Below, one piece after another: positions 1 through 5,582 of a DNA stretch of 6,408 nt (the first letter of the stretch is position 1; each line of letters starts with the position of its first letter). The position numbers and the translations under genes are program-made. The notes under the pieces were generated by a model. It was not told the origin of the DNA and made no database searches. It saw nothing but the letters and a program-made list of their open reading frames with translations. Origin of the DNA: an uncultured Eubacteriales bacterium (lineage in GTDB: Bacteria; Bacillota_A; Clostridia; Christensenellales; Aristaeellaceae); NCBI GenBank assembly GCA_900553645.1, contig USEE01000083.1, positions 1-6,408 on the forward strand. Reading direction: 5' to 3'.

Positions 1-361
1 GCTCCATACGCCGTTTCCCGTCGGATTTTTCTTCCCGCAGGAATCCCAGCGAATGCAGCGTAAAAAAACCGGGATACTGCTTACAGCCGTATGCCATGCG
101 CTCATACATCCACGCCACACATGCCTCAGTATCCTGAAACACTGCGGCGTCATCCGGGCGGTGGAATATCTCGCCCCAGACGCTTTCCACAGTAGCGCCG
201 ACCAGCTCCGCCTTGGAGTCAAAGTAATTGTAGATGGACCCCACCGACACGCCGCAGGCCGCCGCGACCGCGCGTATGCTGACGGAGGACCAGCCCTGCT
301 GCTGTATGAGCTTCAGGCTGTTTTTAAGTATCTCCTCTCTCGATGTGACAACTACATTCAT
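1..361 (-). CDS. TetR/AcrR-family transcriptional repressor, C-terminus cut by window edge
   Basis: The N-terminal 120 residues are visible, reading from MNVVVTSREEIL. Residues 6-53 form the TetR DNA-binding domain: helix 1 (REEILKNSLKLIQQQG), the turn SVSIRAVAAACGVSVGSIY as helix-turn-helix, then YNYFDSKAELV, the hallmark YxxFxSKxxL that closes the domain. The following part (from about residue 55) begins the variable ligand-binding and dimerisation domain and runs off the left edge, so the effector cannot be guessed. I chose the ATG at 361 because GAGGTG lies a few bases upstream; the next ATG four bases on is followed directly by a stop. A consensus promoter and a perfect palindrome lie just upstream, so it probably represses itself. 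Its other targets, perhaps an efflux pump, would lie left of the window. The family is certain; the ligand is unknown. Confidence 0.95.
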   Translation of the reverse strand, partial: MNVVVTSREEILKNSLKLIQQQGWSSVSIRAVAAACGVSVGSIYNYFDSKAELVGATVESVWGEIFHRPDDAAVFQDTEACVAWMYERMAYGCKQYPGFFTLHSLGFLREEKSDGKRRME

Positions 362-375
362 TCGTTCACCTCAAT

Positions 376-390
376 ATGAACATCGTTCAT
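376..390. promoter_or_regulatory. Putative TetR operator (perfect inverted repeat)
   Basis: ATGAAC-ATC-GTTCAT is a perfect 6-bp inverted repeat with a 3-bp spacer. It begins four bases downstream of the -10 box of the TetR promoter, so it covers the expected transcription start, and it ends 14 bp before the start codon. Size, symmetry and position are those of an autoregulatory TetR-family operator. That the neighbouring TetR protein is the one that binds is inference. Confidence 0.72.
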
Positions 391-394
391 TATC

Positions 395-422
395 ATTATA
401 CTCAAACCTCGCACGCTGTCAA
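395..422 (-). promoter_or_regulatory. Sigma-A type promoter of the TetR gene
   Basis: Read on the minus strand, TTGACA (417-422) and TATAAT (395-400) both match consensus perfectly, separated by 16 bp. Transcription would start near 385-390, inside the palindrome at 376-390. Such a strong promoter with an operator on its start site fits a promoter that is normally repressed. Confidence 0.85.
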
Positions 423-484
423 TGGGGGCGAAGCGATTTTTTACATTTGCATTTTGACAAGCGCTGCGGCGGCGCAATGCGCAG

Positions 485-528
485 ACCGGCGCTTCGCCGC
501 CACTGCAACGCACGGGCGAAGCGCCGGT
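485..528 (-). terminator. Long hairpin downstream of the MBL-fold gene, possible terminator
   Basis: ACCGGCGCTTCGCC (485-498) and GGCGAAGCGCCGGT (515-528) form a perfect 14-bp stem with a 16-nt loop, starting 10 bp after the stop codon of the MBL-fold hydrolase. No T-run follows the stem on the minus strand, so it is not a classical intrinsic terminator. It may act as a 3' end stabiliser or a weak terminator. A third copy of the arm, GGGCGAAGCG, sits at 426-435. Confidence 0.5.
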
Positions 529-538
529 TCTATCGTTA

Positions 539-1369
539 TCATCCGATCCGGTTGGGATCATACGCCATGCCGCCGATCTCAAACTCCACGCACAATCCGT
601 CGCCCGCGAAGCTGTGGTACGGCGCGCCCACGCGTTTGCCTTCCACTATCTCCTGCGTCTCGCGCGCGAATACCTCCAGCGTGCGCGGCGGCAGCAGCCA
701 CGCCGGACAGCCGAAGCGGTTGCTTGGATCGCCGTGCGCGGGATGAACTTTCTTTGCATTCAGCGCCGCCATGCGCGCAAGCGATTTCTGATACACGCTA
801 AGTGCGCTGGATACATCCAGATGTCCCCACACCGGCCATGTAAGCGCCATGTCGCCGGTGAACAGGCGGCTATGCCGTTCATCGTACAGGCATATGCTGC
901 CAATCGTGTGGCCGGGCGTTTCGATTACTGTAAGCTGTGTATCGCCCAAATCTATAACGTCGCCGTCCGCAAGCGGCTTGACGACATTTGCCGGGCCGGG
1001 CCGCCAATCGTCCGGGTTAAGCCCGGCGGCGCGCGCGTTGTTGGCTATGAAGTTGCGCTTCAGCACAGCAAGTTCCCGCGCATCAATTGCGGCGTGAGCG
1101 CGCGGCTCGTCGTACCTGCCGCAATGCACGCAGTCAAACTGGTTGTTTCCGCTGGCGTGATCGGGATGGGCGTGCGAATTGACGACGACAATCTCGCGGC
1201 CGGGGCAAAGCTGTGCCGCAATCGCCTTGAGATCCAACATGCCAAAACCGGTATCGATAAGAAGCGCGCGTCTGCCGCCGTCTATCAGGTACATTATGTC
1301 CTTCCCGATTTCGTCTATCGCCCATAAATCGTTGTCTATCCGATGTACATCTGCCAAAGAGCCTGTCAT
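539..1369 (-). CDS. MBL-fold metallo-hydrolase (binuclear zinc type)
   Basis: This 276-residue cytoplasmic protein carries the full set of metallo-beta-lactamase-fold metal ligands: H66-A-H68-P-D70-H71 (in VNSHAHPDHASG), H154 (ETPGHTIGS), D173 (FTGDMAL) and H212 (HPAHGD). The N-terminal beta-strand block (YLIDGGRRALLIDTGFG, residues 27-43) is also typical. It belongs with the broad glyoxalase II-like/hydrolase group that binds two metal ions. The substrate cannot be named: about 60 residues after H212 are family-specific and I do not recognise them. The ATG at 1369 has AAAGGAGG eight bases upstream, and a promoter lies at 1403-1431. The gene sits just behind the terminator of the cupin gene, so it is probably its own transcription unit. 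A thioesterase, a lactonase or a glyoxalase are all possible; there is no signal peptide, which argues against a secreted beta-lactamase. Confidence 0.93.
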   Translation of the reverse strand: MTGSLADVHRIDNDLWAIDEIGKDIMYLIDGGRRALLIDTGFGMLDLKAIAAQLCPGREIVVVNSHAHPDHASGNNQFDCVHCGRYDEPRAHAAIDARELAVLKRNFIANNARAAGLNPDDWRPGPANVVKPLADGDVIDLGDTQLTVIETPGHTIGSICLYDERHSRLFTGDMALTWPVWGHLDVSSALSVYQKSLARMAALNAKKVHPAHGDPSNRFGCPAWLLPPRTLEVFARETQEIVEGKRVGAPYHSFAGDGLCVEFEIGGMAYDPNRIG

Positions 1370-1402
1370 TCAAGTGCCTCCTTTTCAATTATTATTACAC
1401 AT

Positions 1403-1431
1403 ATTATACTCCTTATTTGGGTATATTGGAA
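1403..1431 (-). promoter_or_regulatory. Candidate promoter of the MBL-fold hydrolase gene
   Basis: On the minus strand a perfect TATAAT (1403-1408) is preceded, after 17 bp, by TTCCAA (1426-1431), a poor -35 with three of six consensus bases. It lies between the cupin terminator and the ribosome binding site at 1378-1385, which is where a promoter for this gene is needed. Confidence 0.55.
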
Positions 1432-1435
1432 GCGT

Positions 1436-1473
1436 AAAAAGCGGCGCTCTCCTATTTTAGAGAAGCGCCGCTT
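1436..1473 (-). terminator. Intrinsic terminator of the cupin gene
   Basis: In the minus-strand transcript AAGCGGCGC pairs with GCGCCGCTT (9 bp) and the stem continues for four more pairs after one bulged U. The loop is about 8 nt and the stem is followed by UUUUU (1436-1440). It starts 14 bp after the cupin stop codon. Confidence 0.88.
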
Positions 1474-1487
1474 CCATCAACAAACCC

Positions 1488-1832
1488 TTACTTATTAATA
1501 ATCAGCGCCATGAATACCAGATCGGTATCGCCGGTGTTGTCCAGCGCGTGGCCGCTGCCGTCGCAGCAGAACGTTACGTCGCCCGCCTTGACCGGGTACT
1601 TCTTGCCGTTGTCGTCGTACATGCCCTCACCGGAGAGTATGTAGTAAGTCTCGGTCTCGCCATGGTGCTCATGGTAGCCCAGCGTGCAGTCCTTCTTGAT
1701 AGTTACCTTGGCGTACAGGCCGCACTTGCCGTCCAGTTCCTTTTCGCCCAGCAGACGCTCTATGAGCACATGGCCCTTGCCGCCGCACATGTTCTCTATC
1801 TTTTCAACAGTCCTGTCATTTGCACTCGTCAT
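1488..1832 (-). CDS. Small single-domain cupin protein
   Basis: This 114-residue protein is essentially one cupin barrel. Motif 1 is complete: G52-Y-H54-E-H56, then E61 and G68 (GYHEHHGETETYYILSGEG), matching G-x5-HxH-x4-E-x6-G loosely at its start. Motif 2 is G84-DVTFCCDGSG-H95-ALDN, with the usual proline replaced by C90. The predicted metal ligands are H54, H56, E61 and H95. Small stand-alone cupins of this sort may be sugar isomerase-like, dioxygenase-like or simply ligand-binding, so no reaction can be assigned. The ATG at 1832 follows a GAGGGGG eight bases upstream. An AT-rich TAATAT (1863-1868) could be its -10, but I see no good -35. No terminator is evident between the preceding surface-protein gene (stop at 1926) and this one, so some read-through is possible. 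Confidence 0.9.
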   Translation of the reverse strand: MTSANDRTVEKIENMCGGKGHVLIERLLGEKELDGKCGLYAKVTIKKDCTLGYHEHHGETETYYILSGEGMYDDNGKKYPVKAGDVTFCCDGSGHALDNTGDTDLVFMALIINK

Positions 1833-1925
1833 CGTAATTGCCCCCTCAATTTGGTTTACGATATATTAGCGCGCCCATGTTTTCGCTGGCCTACCGATTG
1901 TGTAAAGTTTGGGTAAGTGCGGGTC

Positions 1926-3926
1926 TTATTCGGAAAGCACAGTGCCGTCGGCCAGCGTTATCGTATAGCCGTTGAACTCGATAGTGCCGTTGTTGGTGAG
2001 CGAGGTCAGCGTGCAGTCGCCCGTCAGCGTCCAGGTGCAGCCCTCATCTATGGTCAAGACTACGTTATCTTCTACCGCAGTGCCGCCAGCCTCGTTTTCG
2101 ACTACATTGATCGTGCCGGTGAAGGCAGTGCCGCCAGTCATCGCCATGTTGAGCGTGGAGATGGTATCGACGGTTATGTCGCCGGTAAGCACCTGCGCGT
2201 CGGCGGTGAAATTCACGTTAGCGCCGTTCGCACCCGCAGTACCCCAGCCGCGGCTGGACGAGTTGCCCTCGATGGTGAGCAGCTTGTCATTGGCCAGCGT
2301 GAGCTCCACTCCGCTAAGGCTGATGTCGCAGTCGGTGTTGGTCACATAGATCATGTCGCCGCTGAGCGCGGTCAGGCTGCCGCCGGTCATGCTGAACGAA
2401 GAGCTGCCTACCTCAGCGTCGCCGGACATACTCTGATAGATCATAACGTTATGGATGTTCTCGTCCGCATCGCCGTTGTATGTGCCCGACATATTGCCGG
2501 TCGCGTCGCAGTCAACCAGCGCTACCGAGTTCTGGCCCTCGACTACAACCGCTTCAGAGTTGTTTGCGGTAAGCGTCGCGTTGCTTACGGTTATGTCAGC
2601 CGTGGAGTATACCGCGGGCGAGCCGGTACCGTTGGTGGTGTAGGCGCCGCCGTCCACGTTGACCGTTCCGCCGCCGCGGTCGGAGCGAATCGCCGCTGCC
2701 GAGTTGCCGCTGGTGGTTACGGTAAGGTTGGACGCGTTGGTCGTGCCGCCGCCGGTGGTCTGGATGCCGCCCGAGTTATTCTGGCTGGTGATTATCGCAG
2801 AGTCGCTTATGTTGACCGTCGTGCCCTCGCCATAGCTGAACACGCCGTTGCCGTTCTTCGCGTCGGTGGTTATCGTCGCGCCGGTTATTGTCACGGTCGC
2901 ACCATTCAGCGCGAGCACCGCCGCGTTCTGGCCGTAGAAGTCGCCGTCCTCGGTGTTGGAGCTTTCGCCGCCGCTCTTTTCGACGGTCACGCCGTCCAAA
3001 GTAACGGTTGCGCCGTCTATACGCAGGGCGTTTTCGTCGTCGCCGCTGGATTCATATGTTTCGCCGCTGATTTCGGTATCCTCGTCGATGGTCGTTACGG
3101 AAGTGCCGTTGGTCACAGTGCCTGAGCCGCCGAAGCCGCTGCCGCCGGGGCCGCCCTGTCCGTCAGGCGCACCGCCCGGGCCGCCGTTGCCGCTGGGCGC
3201 GCTGCCGCTGGGCTTATCGGGGCGGGAGCCGGAGCCGGAGCCGGGCTTGCCGCTGGGCTTATTGGAATCCGACTTGCTGGAATCCGTCGCATCGGACGAG
3301 GTATCGCCCTTGGTAGTTTCATCAGTCGCTTTATCGGAAGCGGTCTCACTGTCGGAAGCGTCGCTGTCCTGATCGCCGCTCTCGGTTACATCGGAAGATG
3401 CGCTTTCGCTTTTGCAGGAGCAAGTAGGCATTTCGGGCGGGGTTTGGCCGTCCTGCTGCTGACCGTTATCGCTCGGCTTTTCGGGCGGCGTTTGGCCATT
3501 CTGCTGACCGTTGTCGCTCGGCATTTCAGGCTGGGTCTGACCATCTTGCTGACCGTTGCCATTGGGCATTTCGGGCGGGGTCTGACCATCTTGCTGACCG
3601 TTGCCATTGGGCATCTCGGGCGGGGTCTGACCATCTTGCTGACCGTTGCCATTGGGCATTTCGGGCGGAGTCTGACCGTCCTGCTGACCGTTGCCATTGG
3701 GCATCTCGGGCGGAGTCTGCATCGTCTGGCCGCTGCAGGTGCAGATGTGCGGCTCGGTCGTAGTGCAATTCTCGCAAGTGCATTCCGGCATTGCCGGTGC
3801 GCCGCCCTGCTGTGCGCCCTGAGTAGTCTGGTTCGTGCTGGATTCAGCCTGCGCCATCGGCATTATGAACATCGTTGCCGCCAGTGCTATCGCCAGCGCT
3901 CGCTTGGTGTTGTTATTCATCTTCAT
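1926..3926 (-). CDS. Secreted repeat/beta-helix adhesin-like protein (carbohydrate-binding-domain type)
   Basis: This 666-residue protein is exported and has clear zones. Residues 1-27 are a signal peptide: NNNTKR, a hydrophobic ALAIALAATMFIMPM core and a likely AQA|ESS cleavage site. Residues 49-64 hold a cysteine group (CTCENC, then CTC). Residues 70-167 are about 6.5 copies of a 15-residue repeat, QTPPEMPNGNGQQDG. Then come CSC (169-171), an acidic Ser/Asp/Thr-rich stalk (172-220), a Pro/Lys/Ser and then Gly-rich linker (221-270), and a long Thr/Val/Asn/Gly-rich region (271-660) with short beta-strand-like repeats typical of right-handed beta-helix adhesins; it resembles clostridial proteins annotated as carbohydrate-binding-domain proteins. 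I see no LPXTG signal and no C-terminal membrane helix, so attachment is unclear. AAGGAG nine bases upstream supports the ATG at 3926. Binding to sugars or to a cell partner is inference only. Confidence 0.9.
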   Translation of the reverse strand: MKMNNNTKRALAIALAATMFIMPMAQAESSTNQTTQGAQQGGAPAMPECTCENCTTTEPHICTCSGQTMQTPPEMPNGNGQQDGQTPPEMPNGNGQQDGQTPPEMPNGNGQQDGQTPPEMPNGNGQQDGQTQPEMPSDNGQQNGQTPPEKPSDNGQQQDGQTPPEMPTCSCKSESASSDVTESGDQDSDASDSETASDKATDETTKGDTSSDATDSSKSDSNKPSGKPGSGSGSRPDKPSGSAPSGNGGPGGAPDGQGGPGGSGFGGSGTVTNGTSVTTIDEDTEISGETYESSGDDENALRIDGATVTLDGVTVEKSGGESSNTEDGDFYGQNAAVLALNGATVTITGATITTDAKNGNGVFSYGEGTTVNISDSAIITSQNNSGGIQTTGGGTTNASNLTVTTSGNSAAAIRSDRGGGTVNVDGGAYTTNGTGSPAVYSTADITVSNATLTANNSEAVVVEGQNSVALVDCDATGNMSGTYNGDADENIHNVMIYQSMSGDAEVGSSSFSMTGGSLTALSGDMIYVTNTDCDISLSGVELTLANDKLLTIEGNSSSRGWGTAGANGANVNFTADAQVLTGDITVDTISTLNMAMTGGTAFTGTINVVENEAGGTAVEDNVVLTIDEGCTWTLTGDCTLTSLTNNGTIEFNGYTITLADGTVLSE
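3426..3719 (-). repeat. In-frame 45-bp tandem repeat array in the surface-protein gene
   Basis: Six full units and a partial one encode QTPPEMPNGNGQQDG and variants (five of 45 bp, one of 48 bp). The three units at 3541-3675 differ pairwise by only one or two bases. The unit at 3676-3720 differs at a few positions, and the units towards the C-terminal side (3448-3540) are more diverged (PSDNGQQ in place of PNGNGQQ). This gradient is what recent duplication within the array would leave, so copy number is likely to vary between strains. Confidence 0.93.
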
Positions 3927-3994
3927 AATATTCAGCTCCTTCGGAACGGGTTGTTGTTTGTCTTTGCTTCTCTTTGTTATCTCCCGTCCACGCC

Positions 3995-4003
3995 TATATA
4001 ATA
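3995..4003 (-). promoter_or_regulatory. Possible -10 region of the surface-protein gene
   Basis: TTATTATATAGG on the minus strand offers TATTAT (3998-4003) or TATATA (3995-4000) as a -10 box, about 70 bp ahead of the start codon. No convincing -35 is found at the right distance, which could mean that an activator is needed. Overlapping palindromes lie just upstream at 4025-4041. Confidence 0.4.
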
Positions 4004-4024
4004 ACTTCCGACACTTAAACGAAG

Positions 4025-4041
4025 CTGAAATTCAGACTGAA
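4025..4041. repeat. Overlapping palindromes upstream of the surface-protein gene
   Basis: CTGAA-A-TTCAG-A-CTGAA: two 11-bp palindromes that share the middle arm, giving three half-sites at 6-bp spacing. It lies where the -35 region or an upstream activator site of the surface-protein gene would be, and just after the terminator of msrC. A regulator site is inference. Confidence 0.45.
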
Positions 4042-4057
4042 AAAATCAAGAAGTTTG

Positions 4058-4091
4058 AAAAAAATCGCTGCAAGGCCGAAGCCCTGCAGCG
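4058..4091 (-). terminator. Intrinsic terminator of the yccF-msrC unit
   Basis: The minus-strand transcript folds CGCTGCAGGGC-TTCG-GCCTTGCAGCG, an 11-bp stem with one G-U pair closed by the very stable UUCG tetraloop, followed by A and seven U (4058-4064). It begins 17 bp after the stop codon of the reductase gene. Confidence 0.96.
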
Positions 4092-4107
4092 CAAGCAAAT
4101 CTTCCAA

Positions 4108-4605
4108 TTAGTATCCGCAATTGTCGTAGTCCAGCTCGCCCAGCACCGATGCGATTGCCTCCAGCCCGGCGCGATCAACCTCGTCAAAGCGGTTCTTGTT
4201 GGGGCAGTCGATGTCCAGTACGCCCACTATGCGGCCGTCGCGGCGCAGCGGAACCACTATTTCGGAGGCAGAAGCCGCGTCGCACGCGATGTGTCCCGGA
4301 AATTCGTGTACGTCGGGCACTAGCTGAGTCTTATCCTCGGCCACCGCCGTACCGCACACGCCGCGGCCAACCGCAATGTCCACGCACGCCACCTTGCCCA
4401 CGAACGGCCCCAGCAGCAGCGCGCCGTCGTGCATCAGGTAAAAGCCCGCCCAGTTTACGTCGCCCAGCGCCTCGTATATCAGCGCCGCCGCATTGGCGAG
4501 CGTGGATATTGCATGGCGGCGGCTGTCGATCAGCGCGTTTATCTGATCGAGCAGCAGCGGATACAATTCTGTCTTTTCAGTCGGAAATATCGAATTCGAT
4601 TCCAT
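4108..4605 (-). CDS. msrC: Free methionine-(R)-sulfoxide reductase (GAF-domain fRMsr)
   Basis: This 165-residue single GAF-domain enzyme reduces free L-methionine-(R)-sulfoxide to methionine in the cytoplasm with thioredoxin-type electrons. The family signatures are all present: NWAGFYL (51-57), LGPFVGKVAC (65-74), GRGVCGTAV (80-88), VPDVHEFPGHIACDA (96-110), SEIVVPL (114-120), GVLDIDCP (128-135) and FDEVDRAGLE (140-149). The three redox cysteines C74, C84 and C108 keep the 10- and 24-residue spacing of E. coli fRMsr (C84, C94, C118). Two more cysteines, C134 and C163, are extra. Length is normal for the family. The ATG at 4605 is preceded by GGAG about ten bases upstream. The gene follows yccF by 31 bp with no terminator between them, so both are probably read from the promoter at 5018-5026; an AT-rich stretch in the gap has no matching -35. 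Confidence 0.95.
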   Translation of the reverse strand: MESNSIFPTEKTELYPLLLDQINALIDSRRHAISTLANAAALIYEALGDVNWAGFYLMHDGALLLGPFVGKVACVDIAVGRGVCGTAVAEDKTQLVPDVHEFPGHIACDAASASEIVVPLRRDGRIVGVLDIDCPNKNRFDEVDRAGLEAIASVLGELDYDNCGY

Positions 4606-4636
4606 TGGATAATCGCTCCGTTCATATTATGTATGC

Positions 4637-4996
4637 TCAGTACACGTCCGAGCCAAACGGCATAAGCGCCAGTTGAGCCAGCTTAAAGCATTGCAGACCA
4701 AACGGTATGCCCACTATCGTAACGCACAGCACCAGTCCGCACGCTGCCGAAGCCAGCGCCAGCTCCAGCCCGCCGAATATCAGCCACAGTATATTGAGCA
4801 GCAGTGAACCCGCGCCGCCGCCAAAGCTCACGTCGCGCCCGAACGGTGCCAGCGCCAGTCCCGCGAATTTGAAGCACTGCAGCCCCACGGGTATGCCTAT
4901 TATAGTGGCGCACCACAAAAGCCCGGTAATCGCCCAGCCAATTGCCAGCCACAGTCCCGCAAATATTACCCAAATGATATTGCCTATCGCACTCAT
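4637..4996 (-). CDS. yccF: YccF-domain (DUF307) inner-membrane protein
   Basis: A 119-residue membrane protein made of two copies of the YccF repeat. Each copy has a hydrophobic helix pair followed by a near-identical signature: IIGIPVGLQCFKFAGLALAP-FGRDV in the first and IVGIPFGLQCFKLAQLALMP-FGSDV in the second. The family's biochemical role is not established. I chose the ATG at 4996 (MSAIGNIIWV). A longer reading opens at a GTG at 5011, but it would start at about the first transcribed base and would translate the GGAGG (5005-5009), which is perfectly placed eight bases before 4996. An extended -10 promoter lies just upstream, so the leader is very short. Next in the unit is msrC. Confidence 0.93.
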   Translation of the reverse strand: MSAIGNIIWVIFAGLWLAIGWAITGLLWCATIIGIPVGLQCFKFAGLALAPFGRDVSFGGGAGSLLLNILWLIFGGLELALASAACGLVLCVTIVGIPFGLQCFKLAQLALMPFGSDVY

Positions 4997-5017
4997 GTTC
5001 ATTACCTCCACGCCACA

Positions 5018-5026
5018 ATTATATCA
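5018..5026 (-). promoter_or_regulatory. Extended -10 promoter of yccF-msrC
   Basis: TGATATAAT on the minus strand is a perfect extended -10 element (TGn-TATAAT). No good -35 is found at 16-18 bp, which is acceptable for extended -10 promoters. Transcription would start near 5010, leaving a leader of about 15 nt that holds GGAGG. The rest of the interval up to the arsR terminator (5027-5135) shows nothing recognisable. Confidence 0.7.
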
Positions 5027-5135
5027 TTATCCGCATGGTTATTCATTAAAGCGCGATTGGAATGCTCTAAAAAATGGCTGCTTTTGAAGATGGGCAGATT
5101 CAGTCGGATTTTAAGGCACATCTGCATGAAGGCCT

Positions 5136-5166
5136 AAAAAACGGGACGGCGCTTGAAACCGTCCCG
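5136..5166 (-). terminator. Intrinsic terminator of the arsR-family gene
   Basis: The minus-strand transcript pairs CGGGACGG with CCGTCCCG (8 bp, 9-nt loop) followed by six U (5136-5141). An outer GCCT/AGGC pairing is also possible. It lies 10 bp after the ArsR stop codon, so this repressor does not share a transcript with yccF. Confidence 0.96.
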
Positions 5167-5176
5167 CAGGCTTAGT

Positions 5177-5485
5177 TTATTTCTGCGCCGCAGCAGCCCG
5201 GCAGCGCGGGTCGGTGCAGGTGCAGGTGATCGCTTCCAGTATGCTGCGCACGCTGTCGCATCCTTCGCGGCTGAGCGAATAGTACGTCCAGCGCCCCTGC
5301 CGCCGCGCGCATACCATGCCGCTGGCACATAGAAGGCTCATGTGGTACGAAAGCGTGGGCTGACCAATGCCCAGTTCGTCCTGAAGCCGACACGCGCAAT
5401 GCTCGCCGCAGCGCAGAAGTCCGAGTATTTTAAGCCGGTTTTCATCGGCCAGCGCCTTAAACAGCGCCGCCTCCTTTTCGTACAC
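5177..5485 (-). CDS. ArsR/SmtB-family repressor with two cysteine clusters
   Basis: A 102-residue winged-helix repressor. Residues 5-22 (EAALFKALADENRLKILGLL) are the typical ArsR opening, 33-58 hold the recognition helix (LGIGQPTLSYHMSLLCASG) and RRQGRWTYYSL (61-71) is the wing. Cysteines are numerous: C26, C30 and C32 (CGEHCACRL, in the place of the ELCVCDL metal site of E. coli ArsR), then C53, C59, C76, and a C-terminal C88-T-C90-x4-C95. This points to sensing a thiophilic metal or metalloid such as arsenite, antimonite or cadmium, which is inference. Start: GTG at 5485, with GGGAGGG six bases upstream and no better ATG. It follows the oxidoreductase gene by 97 bp and ends in its own terminator. 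No metal efflux or reductase gene lies beside it in the window, so its targets are elsewhere. Confidence 0.93.
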   Translation of the reverse strand: MYEKEAALFKALADENRLKILGLLRCGEHCACRLQDELGIGQPTLSYHMSLLCASGMVCARRQGRWTYYSLSREGCDSVRSILEAITCTCTDPRCRAAAAQK

Positions 5486-5525
5486 AGTCAGCCCTCCCTT
5501 CCGCGCGTTACGCTTTTCTGACTGT

Positions 5526-5550
5526 CTTAATGCTTAAGGCTTAAAAGCCT
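5526..5550. repeat. Tandem TTAAG heptamers and 14-bp palindrome upstream of the ArsR gene
   Basis: On the minus strand TTAAGCC, TTAAGCA and TTAAGAC stand head to tail with a 7-bp period, and the first overlaps the palindrome AGGCTT-AA-AAGCCT (5537-5550). The block lies 40-65 bp ahead of the ArsR start codon. It may be the repressor's own operator and contain its promoter, but I see no clear -35/-10 pair. The remainder of the gap holds three GCCTT direct repeats (plus strand, about 5560-5584). Confidence 0.45.
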
Positions 5551-5582
5551 GCGCTTTTTGCCTTGACCGCCTTAAATCTGCC

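Noticed and set aside
358..582. 74-codon minus-strand frame across the gap between the MBL-fold gene and the TetR gene
   Set aside because: It spans the long hairpin, the promoter and the operator, overlaps both neighbours, and has no recognisable domain.
614..1327. 237-codon plus-strand open frame
   Set aside because: It is fully antisense to the MBL-fold hydrolase, whose metal ligands are all intact; it shows no domain of its own.
1917..3125. 402-codon open frame on the plus strand
   Set aside because: It is antisense to the surface protein, is rich in Ala/Val/Arg/Gly of shadow type, and has no signature or convincing ribosome binding site. The minus-strand frame has a signal peptide, repeats and a good ribosome binding site.
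3426..3719. Regular repeats that could be taken for a CRISPR array
   Set aside because: The units are contiguous without spacers, in frame, and encode a clean 15-residue protein repeat.
3444..4001. Plus-strand frame with repeated LTILLTVAIGHFGR units that looks like a multi-pass membrane protein
   Set aside because: The repetition is only the reverse reading of the 45-bp array in the surface-protein gene.
5009..5011. GTG at 5011 as start of YccF
   Set aside because: It would put the ribosome binding site inside the coding region and start at about the first transcribed base.
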